Position numbers and translations under genes: made by a program
Assembly: GCF_025716945.1 (NCBI RefSeq)
Contig: NZ_JAOVZT010000003.1
Coordinates: 273,898-337,897 of the forward strand
Reading direction: 5' to 3'
DNA from: Geodermatophilus sp. YIM 151500
GTDB lineage: Bacteria > Actinomycetota > Actinomycetes > Mycobacteriales > Geodermatophilaceae
Length of the DNA stretch: 64,000 nucleotides
Notes under the pieces: generated by a model
The model's database searches: none
What the model saw: the letters and a program-made list of their open reading frames with translations, nothing else
Told to the model about the DNA's origin: nothing
Shown: positions 24,511 to 39,799 of the stretch, in pieces
Numbering within the stretch: position 1 is the first letter of the stretch
Layout: each line of letters starts with the position of its first letter

Positions 24511-25440
24511 TCAGCCGGTCGACGGCGCGAGCCGGGCCAGCTCCTCGCGCACCACGCCGGGGTACTGCAGCGGCAGGAAGTGGGTGCTCGGCACCGTCCG
24601 GAGCCGGGCACCCGGGACCGCCCGCGCCGCCGCCCGGACGTCGCGGACGTCGACCAGGGCGTCGTAGCGGCCCGCGAGGAACGTGACCGGGCAGCGCACC
24701 GGCGAGACGTCCAGCGGAGCGTGCGCGGCGACGGCGAGCGCGAGGTGCCGGTACCAGCCCCAGTCGTGCCGGGAGAACTCGTGCAGCACCGCGTACAGCG
24801 CGCCGGGGTGCCGCACCGATGTCAGGGCCTCCCGCGCCGGCCCGCGCACGGCATCCGGCGACAGCAGCTCGTGCCACGGCGGCAAGCTCGCCACGACCAC
24901 CGGCAGCAGCGGGCCGACGACGGGCAGCAGCCGGCTGCTCAGCCGGCCCACCCGCGGCCGCAGCCGACGCGGGACGCCGTAGGGGGCGAACATCGACGAG
25001 AAACTGCCGCCCGGGACGCCGGCCACGGCGAGCACCGCCCGGACCCGGGCCGGCTCCTCGAGGGCCAGCTCGAAGGCCACGTTGACCCCGAGCGACCAGC
25101 CGACGACCACGGCCGAGGGCAGGTCGAAGGCGTCGAGGACCGCGCGGGCGTCGTCCACGTGGTCCTCGACGCGGACCCGGTCGCGGTCGGCCGGCCGCGC
25201 GGAGCCGCCCAGGCCGCGGTGGTCCCAGGTCACGACCCGGAAGCCGCTGCCCCGGCCGACGACCTGGGGCCAGGCCGCCGGCGGTGCGCCGAGCCCGTTG
25301 CACAGCAGGACGGGGGTGCCGGTGCCGTCGTTGCACCAGGCGCGGAGCCGGGTCCCGTCCGCGCTGCGCACTGTCGTGTGGCCTCCCTGCGGGGTCCCGC
25401 CGCGAGCTCGCGAGTGGCGGGCGGCAGGGGGGTCCTCCAT
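24511..25440 (-). CDS. Alpha/beta hydrolase
   Basis: Encodes 309 residues. The nucleophile elbow is GWSLG (VVVGWSLGVNVAFELAL). The oxyanion region is LCNGLGAPPAAWPQVV, the acid is likely the Asp in LAGRYDALVDV and the His is in PSTHFLPLQYP. It is the last gene of a coupled set with the ketosynthase and carboxylase: its ATG shares one base with the ketosynthase stop (TGATG). This suggests it acts on the ketosynthase product or on an acyl thioester, but the substrate is unknown. Confidence 0.85.
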   Translation of the reverse strand: MEDPPAARHSRARGGTPQGGHTTVRSADGTRLRAWCNDGTGTPVLLCNGLGAPPAAWPQVVGRGSGFRVVTWDHRGLGGSARPADRDRVRVEDHVDDARAVLDAFDLPSAVVVGWSLGVNVAFELALEEPARVRAVLAVAGVPGGSFSSMFAPYGVPRRLRPRVGRLSSRLLPVVGPLLPVVVASLPPWHELLSPDAVRGPAREALTSVRHPGALYAVLHEFSRHDWGWYRHLALAVAAHAPLDVSPVRCPVTFLAGRYDALVDVRDVRAAARAVPGARLRTVPSTHFLPLQYPGVVREELARLAPSTG

Positions 25441-27394
25441 CAGCCGAAGGCCTCCCGCATCCCCTCGGACGCCGGTCCCGGCTCACCCGGCGCCGGGGCC
25501 GGCCTCTCCGCGGCGGCCTCGTGCCGCGCCGGCGGCCCCTGGACGGCGACGACGGCGGGATCCACCCGCATCACCGCGTACCCGGCCACGGCGCCCGCGC
25601 CGAAGCCCGGCGCGAAGATCCGCACCGGTTCGGTGATCACGCCGTCGCGGACGGCGTCGTGGATGGCCAGCGGGATGCTCGCCGACGAGGTGTTGCCGAC
25701 CCGCTCGATGTTGAAGTAGAGCTGGTCGGCGGTCAGCCCGGCCCGTTCGGCCAGCTGGATCACCATGGTCTTGTTCGCCTGGTGCGGCACGATCAGGTCG
25801 ATGCCGTCCAGCAGCGAGCCGGTCCCGCCGTCCGGGTGCGGGAGCCCGCCCAGCTCCTCGATCATCTGCGACAGGTAGCGGCCGGCCAGCGCCTTCACCT
25901 GCGGGCCGAACACCGTGATGTTGTTGTCGAACTCGGGGTTGGGCCAGAGGATCGAGTTGACCTCGCTGGCCGGGCCGCTGGCGTAGGTCTTCATGTAGTC
26001 GAAGTCGGTGTCCGCGCCCTCGGGCGCCGGGCCGACGACCAGCGCGGCCGCGCCGTCCCCGAAGATCATCCGGGACGTCCGGACGTTGCCGATCTTGTCC
26101 GAGAACTTCTCCACGCAGACGACGAGCACCGGCCGCTCGACCTCCTGCAGGAGGCGGACGGCGTCGGCCACGCCGTAGGGCATGCCGGCGCAGGCCGCGA
26201 TGAGGTCGTAGGCGGCGTACACCTGGTGCATCCCGAGCTGGCCGCACAGGTAGGTGGCCAGCGACGGGATCAGCCGGGAGCTGGTGCAGGTGCACACCAG
26301 GACGGCGCCGATCTCCTGCGGCTCGCGGCCGGCCTTGGCCAGCGCCGCCTCCGCGGCCTGCAGGGCCAGCTCCTCGAGCGGCAGCGAGCTGTAGCGGCGC
26401 TGCTCGATGCCGGTCTTGGCCGAGATCTCGTCGGCGCTCATGGGCGACCAGTTGTAGGCGGTGTTGCGGATCAGGTCGTCGTTGTCGCAGACCTGGTCGC
26501 CGTGCACCGCGGCCAGCGCCTCCAGCCGGGGCATCACCGTGAAGCGCCGGCGGACGTCGATCTCCGGGTAGGGCCGGACCGGCGGGCGCGCCTCGGCCGG
26601 TGCGGCGGTGGTGCGCGGCACGGCGCCCGCGGCGAGACGGCGCAGGAAGTCCCGGACCTCCTTGTCCCGCGGGTGGAACGCCACCACGTAGTCGTCGTCG
26701 GCCAGCTGGTCGGCTGCCACCAGCTCCACCTGCGAGCGGTCCCACGGGTACTGGTTGTGCAGCACCATCGCCCAGCGGTGCAGCGCCTCGAGCTCGGGCA
26801 CCGCCTCGTCGCAGTCGAGGATGTCGTCGTAGGTGTAGACCGGGAAGTCCGGGTCGTAGCCGCGCAGCCGGAAGGTCAGGTTGCCGGGCTTCTCGAGGAA
26901 CTCGGCGACCGTCGGCTTCACGGCCGGCAGCGTCGTCGCGTGGTGCCGGCGGTTGGCGAAGACGTCGAGGAGGATGCCGGAGATCCGGTCCTCCACCTCG
27001 GCGTCCCACCGGGCGGGCAGCGACGGGTAGGCCCCCTGGACGGCGGCCACCTTCTTCTCACCGTCCTCCCACGGCTCCAGCACCGGCAGGAAGACGTCGT
27101 TGCGCCGCCGGGGGACGTCGGCCCAGCGGGTCGGCCGCTTCGCGTACATCGTGATGGAGAACCGGTTGGCCCAGAACAGGTTGAGCGCCACGTCGCGCAA
27201 CAGGCCGTAGCGGCTGTCGTAGGCGCCGGTCTGGACCCGCTCGTAGATGTCCGTCCCGCTCGGTGCCTTCGTCTCGAAGTCCCGGCGGATGACGCTGTCG
27301 AGCTGGTCGAGGGTCTCCACGGTGGAGAGGTCGAGCTCGGGCATGACGTTCGACGGGAACACCATGCGACCGTGCCGGTTCAGGACGAAGGCGT

Positions 27395-27398
<4 letters not shown>
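25440..27398 (-). CDS. KAS III-type ketosynthase with long unrecognised N-terminal domain
   Basis: Encodes 652 residues. Residues about 290-620 are a FabH/OleA-type thiolase-fold synthase with the triad C403 (LIAACAGMPYG), H539 (VPHQANKTM) and N569 (ERVGNTSSASIP), so Claisen condensation of acyl thioesters is expected. Residues 1-285 match no family I recognise. They contain SRYGLLRDVALNLFWANRF, a DGEKK block, FLEKPGNLTFRLRGYDPDFPVYTYDDIL and a Pro-rich linker. Normal KAS III proteins are about 330 residues, so this is a fusion. GTG 27398 overlaps the carboxylase stop (GTGA) and the stop overlaps the hydrolase start. The obvious donor of its extender is the carboxylase. Confidence 0.85.
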
Positions 27399-32923
<5,525 letters not shown>

Positions 32924-33277
32924 CCGAGCGCCTCCCCTGTCGGTGGACCTTCGTATCCGGCGGCGAACGGGTCGGCGGCTACGTGCCGGGCCCTCCGTCG
33001 ACCCCCCGTCCGGTGGTGGACGAGGCGTCGCTGCCCGGTGCGCCGACCCCGACGGCCGCGGTGCCGGACCGCGCGTCGCCGGTCCTGGTCGCCCGCGCGC
33101 CGGTCGCCGCCACCGGATCCTCCTCGGGGAAGCCGTGCCCGCCTCGGTTGGGGACCGCCACCGGGTCGGGCGCGACGGCGCCCACCCCGGCATCGGTACG
33201 GGGGCAGCATCCTGTGGCGCGAACGGCATGGCAAGCGGGACCGCGGCGCCCGCGCAGGTCGGTCACGGAACGGGCGG
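32924..33277. other. 354-base region upstream of the carboxylase operon
   Basis: No gene is supported. It must carry the promoter of the carboxylase-ketosynthase-hydrolase operon and the end of the sulfatase transcript. GGGGAGG upstream of 32923 is the ribosome site. ATACGA near 32954 (minus strand) is a weak -10 candidate without a matching -35. Confidence 0.45.
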
Positions 33278-34972
33278 TCAGCGCGGCCGCTCGGCGGCGG
33301 ACGGTCCGGGGGGGACCGGCGCGGATCCGAAGGCGGCGAAGAAGCGGTCACGGAAGGCGTCCATCGGCCACACCGGAGCGCGCGGGCCCGGCAGCATGCC
33401 GGTGTCCCAGTTCCACGGCGCGAGCCGGTCCACCACCGCCGGGTCGCGGGCCAGCACCGTGACCGGGACGTCGGGCGTCGCGTCCGGACCGCTTATGATC
33501 TCCGCGGGCTGGTGGTCGCCGACGAGCACGAGCACCAGGTCGTCGTCGTCCCGGTGGAACGTCGTCACCCACGAGAAGAGGACGTCCAGCGAGTACTCGA
33601 TCGACCGCCCGTACAGTGCGCGCAGCCGCTCGGCGTCACCGAGGACCTCCGCCGCCGACGGCCCCTCCGCGGGCATGCCGTCGAACACCGAGCCGTCCCC
33701 GAGGGCTGCCCAGTCGAGCAGCCGGGGCAGCGGCGTCCACGGCTCGTGGGCCGAGACCAGGTCGATCTCGGCCATCACCGGCGGGTGGCCGGGACGGAGC
33801 TCGAGCCGTTCGAACGCGGCGAGCGTGTACTGGTCGGGCATCGCCGCGAAGCCGAACTTGGGGCCGGCGTACCCGACGTCGTACCGGTTGTAGGTGCGGT
33901 CCAGGCGGTAGAAGCGCTCGCCCTCCGGCCAGGGGCCCCGGTTCGACGGCACGTCGATGACGGTCCGCCAGCCGGCCGCCGCGAAGGCGGCGCTCAGCGT
34001 CAGGCGGTCGCTGGCGAGCAACTGGTCGTGGCGTTGCTGCCGGTCGATCCACAGGCCGGACTGGAGGGTGGCGTGCGCCAGCCAGCTCACCCCTCCGAAC
34101 GTGGGTGAGGTGAGGAACGCGCTCCGGGCGGAGAAGCCGGCGTCCTCCAGCGACCGCGTGCCGGCGGCGAGCACCGCCCGCACCCCGGGAGCGACCGCGG
34201 GGTCCTCGACCGCGACGCGGCCGTAGCTCTCCACGAAGACCACCACCACGTCCTTGCCGCGCAGCCCGGCGAGGAGCCGGTCCGCCGGCACCGACGCGTA
34301 GGGGTCGTGGGCCGCCAGCTGCTCCCGGAACACCGGCAGGTCGCGCAGGTTCTCCGCCGCAGCGCGCACCTGCGTGACCGCCAGGTCGGCCGCGCCGTGG
34401 GATGCGACCGGCGCGCCCGGCACCAGCTGCGCGCCGAGCAGCGCGGCGACCAGCCACAGCACGCCCAGCCCCCCGAGCGTGCCGGCCGTCGCGCGACGGT
34501 GCCGCCGGGCGACGAGGCACAGCCGCGTCACCGACCGGGTCACCCCGACGACGAGGACGAGGAGGACGAGCGCCGCGCCGGCCAGGGCCGCATCGGCCCA
34601 CCCCGAGCCGGCGGAGTCCCGGACCGCAACGGCCGCCGGCCCCAGGAGCCGCCAGTCGGTCACCGGGTTGAACGACCGGTGCAGCACCGCGCGGAACCCC
34701 AGGTCGAGGATCCGCACGAGCGTGAGCAGGCCCAGCAGCGCTCCGACGACGGGGGCGACGACGCGGAGCCGGCGCGAGGGCAGCACGAGGGCCAGCGCGA
34801 CCACGGCCAGCGCCTCCAGCGGGATGCGCAGCAGCACGGCGGGGGTGAACCGGAAGAGCCGGTCCGGTGCCAGCAGGACCGACCAGACGAGGACGCCGGC
34901 CAGGACGGTCGCCGACCATCCCCACCACGCCCGCCGGCGCCCCGCGCGGCGCTCGTGCACCACCTCAGCCAC
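33278..34972 (-). CDS. Membrane-anchored sulfatase-like (alkaline phosphatase superfamily) protein
   Basis: Encodes 564 residues. About five N-terminal membrane segments (to about residue 190) carry an extracytoplasmic alkaline-phosphatase-superfamily domain, the layout of LtaS-type phosphotransferases. Active-site landmarks are VVVVFVESYGR, the SPTFGGVSWLAHATL block (Thr or Ser nucleophile region), DLVSAHEPWTPLP and LVLVGDHQPAEI (metal-binding Asp-His). It probably transfers or removes a phospho-alcohol or sulfate group outside the membrane. It starts at GTG 34972. It is divergent from the flippase-like first gene of the next operon, 277 bases away, so the two may serve one pathway. The substrate is unknown. 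Confidence 0.8.
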   Translation of the reverse strand: MAEVVHERRAGRRRAWWGWSATVLAGVLVWSVLLAPDRLFRFTPAVLLRIPLEALAVVALALVLPSRRLRVVAPVVGALLGLLTLVRILDLGFRAVLHRSFNPVTDWRLLGPAAVAVRDSAGSGWADAALAGAALVLLVLVVGVTRSVTRLCLVARRHRRATAGTLGGLGVLWLVAALLGAQLVPGAPVASHGAADLAVTQVRAAAENLRDLPVFREQLAAHDPYASVPADRLLAGLRGKDVVVVFVESYGRVAVEDPAVAPGVRAVLAAGTRSLEDAGFSARSAFLTSPTFGGVSWLAHATLQSGLWIDRQQRHDQLLASDRLTLSAAFAAAGWRTVIDVPSNRGPWPEGERFYRLDRTYNRYDVGYAGPKFGFAAMPDQYTLAAFERLELRPGHPPVMAEIDLVSAHEPWTPLPRLLDWAALGDGSVFDGMPAEGPSAAEVLGDAERLRALYGRSIEYSLDVLFSWVTTFHRDDDDLVLVLVGDHQPAEIISGPDATPDVPVTVLARDPAVVDRLAPWNWDTGMLPGPRAPVWPMDAFRDRFFAAFGSAPVPPGPSAAERPR

Positions 34973-35249
34973 GGCTCACGCCTACCGTGCCGACCACGGC
35001 GGTGACCACCCGGGTCCGCGCGGCCGGCCCGACCAGCGACGCACTCCCGACCGTCCGCACGGTGGCCTCCGTCTGGGCCTCGTCACGACTGGGCCTTGTC
35101 ACGACCGGGCCACCCTGGTACATGGAACGCGCCACAGGAGCGGTCGGAGCTGCGCGGATGCGTTCCGGGACGCGACACGCGACTGCGGGAACCGGATCCG
35201 CGACCGGCCCGTACCTGTCGGTAGGAGTCGTCCGAGGGAGTTCCGGCCC

Positions 35250-36254
35250 ATGGGCACAGCGGTGTGGGGCTGGGCACGGCGCCTGGCAGGCGTCGTGATC
35301 ATCGCCGTCGTCGTCTGGCGGGTGGGCACCGGCCCGTTCGTCGAGGGGATCCGGCGGATCGACGCCGCCTCGCTGCTGGCGGCCGGGGGCATCACGACGG
35401 TGACCACCGTGTGCGCGGCCTGGCGGTGGCGGACCGTGGTCGCCGGGCTCGGCGTCGACCTGCCGCTGCGGACGGCCGTCGCGGCGTGCTACCGCTCGCA
35501 GTTCCTCAACAGCGCGCTGCCCGGCGGCGTGGTCGGTGACGTGCATCGCGGCGTGCGGCACGGCCGGGACGAGGGCGACGTGGGCCGGGGTCTCCGGGCG
35601 GTGTTCTGGGAGCGGGCGGCCGGGCAGGTGGTGTTCGTGCTGCTCGCCCTGGGCGTGCTGCTCGTCCTGGACTCACCCGTGCGCTCCTGGCTGGGCTGGG
35701 CGGTCGCCGCCGCCCTCGCCGCGCTCGCCGGCGCGGCCCTGGCGGCGCGGGCCCTGCCGCGCGCCCGTCGGCCGCGGTGGGCCCGGCTCGTCCGCGCCGT
35801 CCGCGCCGACGTGCGGGAGGGCCTGCTCGCCCGCCGGGCCTGGCCGGTCGTCGTCGCCACCTCGGTGGTGGTGGCCGCCGGCCACGCGACCACGTTCCTC
35901 GTCGCGGCCCGGACGACCGGCGCGGCCGCACCCCCCGCCCGCCTGGTGCCGCTGGCCGTGCTGGTGATGCTCGCGATGGCCCTCCCCCTCAGCATCGGCG
36001 GGTGGGGACCGCGCGAGGGCGCGGCCGCATGGGTGTTCGGCGCGGCCGGGCTCGGGGCCGCCGCGGGGGTCGCCGCGGCCACCGCCTACGGCGTCATCGC
36101 CTTCGCCGCGACGCTGCCCGGGGCGCTCGTGCTGGCCGGCGAGTGGCTCGGGCGCCGTTCAGCGGTCGGCCGGGTCCGCGCCGCCTTCGGCCCGCCGGAC
36201 GGCCCGCCGGGGAGCGGACCCGTGCCGTCCCCGGTCGGAGCGGTCGAGCCGTGA
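35250..36254 (+). CDS. Flippase-like / LPG-synthase transmembrane-domain protein (UPF0104)
   Basis: Encodes 334 residues with about eight membrane helices of the AglD/MprF-N family. Typical blocks are RSQFLNSALPGGVVGDVHRG and ALPLSIGGWGPREGAAAWVFG. Members of this fold are proposed to flip or modify lipid-linked molecules. It lacks the soluble aminoacyl-transfer domain of MprF. CGAGGGAG precedes ATG 35250. It is the first gene of a seven-gene chain in which every junction overlaps or nearly touches, here GTGA with the methyltransferase gene. Confidence 0.82.
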   Translation: MGTAVWGWARRLAGVVIIAVVVWRVGTGPFVEGIRRIDAASLLAAGGITTVTTVCAAWRWRTVVAGLGVDLPLRTAVAACYRSQFLNSALPGGVVGDVHRGVRHGRDEGDVGRGLRAVFWERAAGQVVFVLLALGVLLVLDSPVRSWLGWAVAAALAALAGAALAARALPRARRPRWARLVRAVRADVREGLLARRAWPVVVATSVVVAAGHATTFLVAARTTGAAAPPARLVPLAVLVMLAMALPLSIGGWGPREGAAAWVFGAAGLGAAAGVAAATAYGVIAFAATLPGALVLAGEWLGRRSAVGRVRAAFGPPDGPPGSGPVPSPVGAVEP

Positions 36255-37210
36255 TCGGCGACGCCGCGCGGGACGCCGGTCGGGCCCTCGCCCGTGCCAC
36301 GGTGGGCCCGCTGCCCGTGGCCCTCGCCGACCCCCTCCGCCGGGCGCTGTCGCGGGCGGGCGCGGCGGGAGACCCGGGCCGGGCGCACCGGACGGTGCTG
36401 CACGCCCTCCGCGCCGGCGGCATCCCCCGGGCGGTCTCGACCTTCCGGCTGACCGACAACCCCGGGCTCCGCTTCCGCGCCGTCGACTCGCAGGTCCTCG
36501 GGCAGCTGTACTGGTCCGGCGAGCAGGGCTGGGAGCCCGAACTGCTGCCGTGGTGGCGCCGCTCCTGCCGGAACGCACGGTCCGTGCTCGAACTCGGTGC
36601 GAACGTCGGCTACTTCTCCGTCCAGGGCGGCCTGGCGGCGCCGGACGTGCGCTACGTCGCCGTCGAACCGCACCCGCTGTCCGCGGCGGTCTGCCGGGAG
36701 CACCTGGCCCTCAACGACGTCGGCTCGGTCGAGGTCGTCGAGGCGGCGGCCGTCGCCGATCCCGCCGTCTCCTCCGTGCGGCTGCAGGTCCCGGCCGACC
36801 AGCAGTCCACCCCGACGGTCGCGTTCCTGGCCGGGGACACCGAGCTCCCCGCCGAGATGGCCCGCGACGTCGGGGCCGCGCTCGACGTGACGGCGGTCGA
36901 CGTCCGGCGGCTGCTCGACGGCGTCGACGTGGTCAAACTGGACGTCGAGGGCCAGGAGCACGCGCTGCTCGGGGCCGCCCGCGAGCACCTCCGGGAGCAG
37001 CGGGTGACCGTCTTCGTCGAGGTGCTGCCCGGGACGGCGCGGTTGCGGGCCCTCATCGCCGACCTGTGCACGACCGACGGGTACCGCTGCTACGCCCTGA
37101 GCCGACGCGGCCCCGTGCAGCTCACCCCGGACCGGTTGGCCACGGTGCGGCTGATGGACGTGTACGGCTGCCAGGACGTGATCCTCTCCCCCACCGACCT
37201 GCATGCCTGA
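36251..37210 (+). CDS. FkbM family methyltransferase
   Basis: Encodes 319 residues. The SAM-binding motif is SVLELGANVGYFSVQGG, then YVAVEPHPLSAAVC and VDVVKLDVEGQEHALLGAA, the last diagnostic of the FkbM family of O-methyltransferases. GTG 36251 overlaps the preceding stop by four bases. The 95 N-terminal residues are not conserved-looking but include FRLTDNPGLRFRAVDSQVLGQLYWSGEQGWEPEL, which may bind the acceptor. In this operon it probably methylates a sugar or pathway intermediate. Confidence 0.85.
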   Translation: MIGDAARDAGRALARATVGPLPVALADPLRRALSRAGAAGDPGRAHRTVLHALRAGGIPRAVSTFRLTDNPGLRFRAVDSQVLGQLYWSGEQGWEPELLPWWRRSCRNARSVLELGANVGYFSVQGGLAAPDVRYVAVEPHPLSAAVCREHLALNDVGSVEVVEAAAVADPAVSSVRLQVPADQQSTPTVAFLAGDTELPAEMARDVGAALDVTAVDVRRLLDGVDVVKLDVEGQEHALLGAAREHLREQRVTVFVEVLPGTARLRALIADLCTTDGYRCYALSRRGPVQLTPDRLATVRLMDVYGCQDVILSPTDLHA

Positions 37211-37212
37211 AG

Positions 37213-38220
37213 ATGCGGGGCGTGCGACGCGAGGCACGGGCGTTCTGGGTGCGGGAGCCGGGGATCGGCGAGATCCGGCCCGTCGCCCTCCCGGAGCCCG
37301 GCGCCTCCGACGTGCTGGTGCGGACCGTCTGCTCCGGCGTCAGCCGCGGCACGGAGACCCTGGTGTTCGGGGGCAGGGTCCCGCCGAGCCAGCACGCCGC
37401 GATGCGGGCACCCTTCCAGGAGGGCGACTTCCCCGGCCCGGTGAAGTACGGCTACCTCAACGTCGGCCTGGTCGAGGTCGGCCCGCCCGGGCTGCGGGGG
37501 CGGACGGTCTTCTCGCTGTTCCCCCACCAGACCGCGTACGTGGTCCCCGGCGCGGCGGTGGTCCCCGTGCCCGACGGGGTGCCACCGGCGCGCGCCGTGC
37601 TCGCGGGCACCGTGGAGACCGCGGTCAACGCGCTCTGGGACGGTGCACCGCTGATCGGCGACCGGGTCGCCGTCGTGGGCGGTGGCATGGTGGGCTGCTG
37701 CGTGGCCCGGCTGCTGGCCGGCATCCCCGGCGTGCACGTGACGCTGGTCGACGTCGACGCCGGCCGCGGCCGGGTCGCCGAGCAGCTCGGGGCCGACTTC
37801 GCGCAACCGCCCGGCGCGCCCGACGGCCGTGACCTCGTGGTGCACGCCAGCGCGACGGCGGCGGGGCTGCAGCTCGCCCTCGACCTGGTCCGCCCCGAGG
37901 GGACGGTCCTGGAGCTCAGCTGGTACGGCGACACCCCCGTGACCCTCTCGCTCGGCGAGACGTTCCACTCCCGGCGCCTCGCCATCCGGGCCAGCCAGGT
38001 GGGCTCGGTCTCCCCCGCGCGGCGGGCGTCGCGGACCACCCGGGACCGGCTGGCGCTGGCGCTGGATCTGTTGCGCGACCCGGCGTTCGACGCGCTGCTG
38101 ACCGGGTCGTCCCGCTTCGACGACCTGCCCGACGTCCTGCCGCGGCTCGCGGACGGGCGGCTGCCGGCCCTGTGCCACACGATCGCGTACCCGGACGGGG
38201 AGGGCCCGTGTTCAGCGTGA
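37213..38220 (+). CDS. Zinc-type alcohol dehydrogenase-like protein
   Basis: Encodes 335 residues of the medium-chain dehydrogenase superfamily. It has an N-terminal GroES-like domain ([16 protein letters not shown], then [13 protein letters not shown]) and a Rossmann domain with [22 protein letters not shown]. The usual catalytic-zinc GHE motif is not visible, and SRGTE takes its place. That pattern is seen in a branch of zinc-binding dehydrogenases found with pterin-type synthases in actinomycetes. The start is ATG 37213, two bases after the methyltransferase stop. Its last 13 bases overlap the PTPS-like gene. NAD(P)-dependent redox is likely; the substrate is unknown. Confidence 0.8.
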   Translation: MRGVRREARAFWVREPGIGEIRPVALPEPGASDVLVRTVCSGVSRGTETLVFGGRVPPSQHAAMRAPFQEGDFPGPVKYGYLNVGLVEVGPPGLRGRTVFSLFPHQTAYVVPGAAVVPVPDGVPPARAVLAGTVETAVNALWDGAPLIGDRVAVVGGGMVGCCVARLLAGIPGVHVTLVDVDAGRGRVAEQLGADFAQPPGAPDGRDLVVHASATAAGLQLALDLVRPEGTVLELSWYGDTPVTLSLGETFHSRRLAIRASQVGSVSPARRASRTTRDRLALALDLLRDPAFDALLTGSSRFDDLPDVLPRLADGRLPALCHTIAYPDGEGPCSA

Positions 38221-38606
38221 CCGTGCGCGACTCGATGATGATCGCGCACAGCTTCCGCGGTGCGACCTTCGGACCGGCGCAGCGGCTGCACGGGGCGACC
38301 TTCGTCGTCGACGCCAGCTTCCGGCGGGCCGACCTCGACGCCGACGGCGTGGTGGTCGACATCGCCCGGGCGGCCGCGGCGCTGTCCGACGTCCTCGGCG
38401 AGCTCACCTACCGGAACCTGGACGACGAGCCGGCGTTCGCCGGGCGGAACACGACGACCGAGGTGCTCGCGCAGGCGGTCGCGGACCGGCTGGCCGACCG
38501 GATCGCCGCCGGCGCGCTGGGCGAGGGCGGCTCCCGCCTGGACGGGCTCACCGTCACGCTGCACGAGTCGCACGTGGCCTGGGCCTCGTACGAGAGGGCG
38601 CTGTGA
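38208..38606 (+). CDS. 6-pyruvoyl-tetrahydropterin / 6-carboxytetrahydropterin synthase-like protein
   Basis: Encodes 132 residues of the T-fold PTPS/QueD family. Landmarks are the first zinc His in [37 protein letters not shown] (NLD block), [15 protein letters not shown] and [11 protein letters not shown] (catalytic/pterin-binding His and Glu). The family's usual HGH zinc pair reads HGA here, so one zinc ligand is missing or supplied elsewhere. It is therefore uncertain that it makes 6-carboxytetrahydropterin. It starts at GTG 38208 inside the previous gene and ends in a GTGA overlap with the glycosyltransferase gene. Confidence 0.85.
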   Translation: MFSVTVRDSMMIAHSFRGATFGPAQRLHGATFVVDASFRRADLDADGVVVDIARAAAALSDVLGELTYRNLDDEPAFAGRNTTTEVLAQAVADRLADRIAAGALGEGGSRLDGLTVTLHESHVAWASYERAL

Positions 38607-39799
38607 GCACCGAGCCGGCCGCCGACACCGTGCCCGCGGTGAGCACCGTGCCCGCGGTGAGCACCGTGCACGTCGTCGTCCCGGACGGCGTCGACGACCC
38701 GGCCCGGCCCAGCGGCGGCAACGCCTACGACCGGCGGATCTGCTCCGGGCTGGCCGGCGCCGGGTGGGACGTCCGCGAGCACGCGGTCCCCGGGCCGTGG
38801 CCGGAGCCCGACCCGGTCGCGCTCGCCGCGCTCGCCCGCGCGGTCGGGCGGGTGCCCGACGACGGCGTCGTGCTCGTGGACGGGCTGATCGGCTCGGCCG
38901 CGGACGCCGTGCTCGTGCGGGAGGCCGCGCGGGTGCGGCTCGTCGTCCTCGTGCACATGCCGCTGCCGGGGGGCGCGGGAACCGAGGAGGCGGAACGCGC
39001 CGTGCTGTCCGGCGCGCGGGCCGTCGTCACGACCAGCGCCTGGACCCGCGGCGTCCTGGTGGACCGGCACCGGCTGGACGGCGACCGGGTGCACGTCGCC
39101 CACCCCGGTGCCGAGCCCGGCGACCCGGCACCCGGGACACCCGGCGGCGGGCACCTGCTCTGCGTCGGCGCCGTCGCCCCGCACAAGGGGCAGGACCTGC
39201 TCGTCGAGGCGCTCGCCCGGGTCGCCGGCCCGTGGGAGTGCCGGCTGGTGGGGCCGCTCGACCGGGACCCGGCCTTCGTCGCACGGCTCCGGCGGCATAT
39301 CGCCGGGGCGGACGTCGCCGGCCGGGTCCGCCTGTGCGGGCCGCAGACCGGTGCACACCTCCGCCGGCAGTACCGGTGGGCCGACCTGCTCGTCCACCCG
39401 TCGCGGCTGGAGGCGTACGGCATGGTCGTCGCCGAGGCGCTGGCCGTCGGCCTCCCGGTCGTGGCCGCCGCGGTCGGGGGGCTGCCCGAGGCGCTGGGCC
39501 GGACGACCGACGGCGCGCCCGGGCTGCTGGTGCCGCCCGGGGACGCCGGCGCGCTCCGCGAGGCGCTCACGGCCTGGCTGGGTGACGAGGACCTGCGACG
39601 GCGGCTGCGCCGGCGTGCCCTCGACCGGCGGCCGACCCTGCCGGGCTGGGACGCGACGGCCGCGTGCCTCACGGCGGTGCTCACCTCGGTCGTCGCGGCA
39701 CCGTCCGCCGCGGGCGACCGGCGCGCCCGGGGGGACGGCACCGGCGGGGCGACCCGCGGCGACCCGGCGGGAGCCGGGGCGAGGAGGATGCATGGCTGA
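38603..39799 (+). CDS. GT4-type glycosyltransferase
   Basis: Encodes 398 residues with the GT-B fold. The N-domain acceptor part includes [17 protein letters not shown]. The C-domain donor site includes [23 protein letters not shown], a VRLCGPQTG strand and the [21 protein letters not shown] block with the catalytic-type EAYG-E motif. It would transfer a sugar from a nucleotide sugar, probably in the cytosol. The start (GTG 38603) carries an 18-base duplication encoding VPAVST twice. It overlaps its neighbours by four and eight bases. In this set a pterin- or flavin-like acceptor is conceivable. Confidence 0.85.
   Translation: MSTEPAADTVPAVSTVPAVSTVHVVVPDGVDDPARPSGGNAYDRRICSGLAGAGWDVREHAVPGPWPEPDPVALAALARAVGRVPDDGVVLVDGLIGSAADAVLVREAARVRLVVLVHMPLPGGAGTEEAERAVLSGARAVVTTSAWTRGVLVDRHRLDGDRVHVAHPGAEPGDPAPGTPGGGHLLCVGAVAPHKGQDLLVEALARVAGPWECRLVGPLDRDPAFVARLRRHIAGADVAGRVRLCGPQTGAHLRRQYRWADLLVHPSRLEAYGMVVAEALAVGLPVVAAAVGGLPEALGRTTDGAPGLLVPPGDAGALREALTAWLGDEDLRRRLRRRALDRRPTLPGWDATAACLTAVLTSVVAAPSAAGDRRARGDGTGGATRGDPAGAGARRMHG
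38630..38665 (+). repeat. 18-base in-frame tandem duplication
   Basis: Positions 38630-38647 and 38648-38665 are identical 18-base units (GTGCCCGCGGTGAGCACC), encoding VPAVST twice near the glycosyltransferase N-terminus. Confidence 0.85.

Noticed and set aside
32924-33229. N-terminal extension of the carboxylase to an upstream start
   Set aside because: The biotin carboxylase family begins at FHRIAVINRGEPA, GGGGAGG lies before GTG 32923, and the extension is low-complexity.
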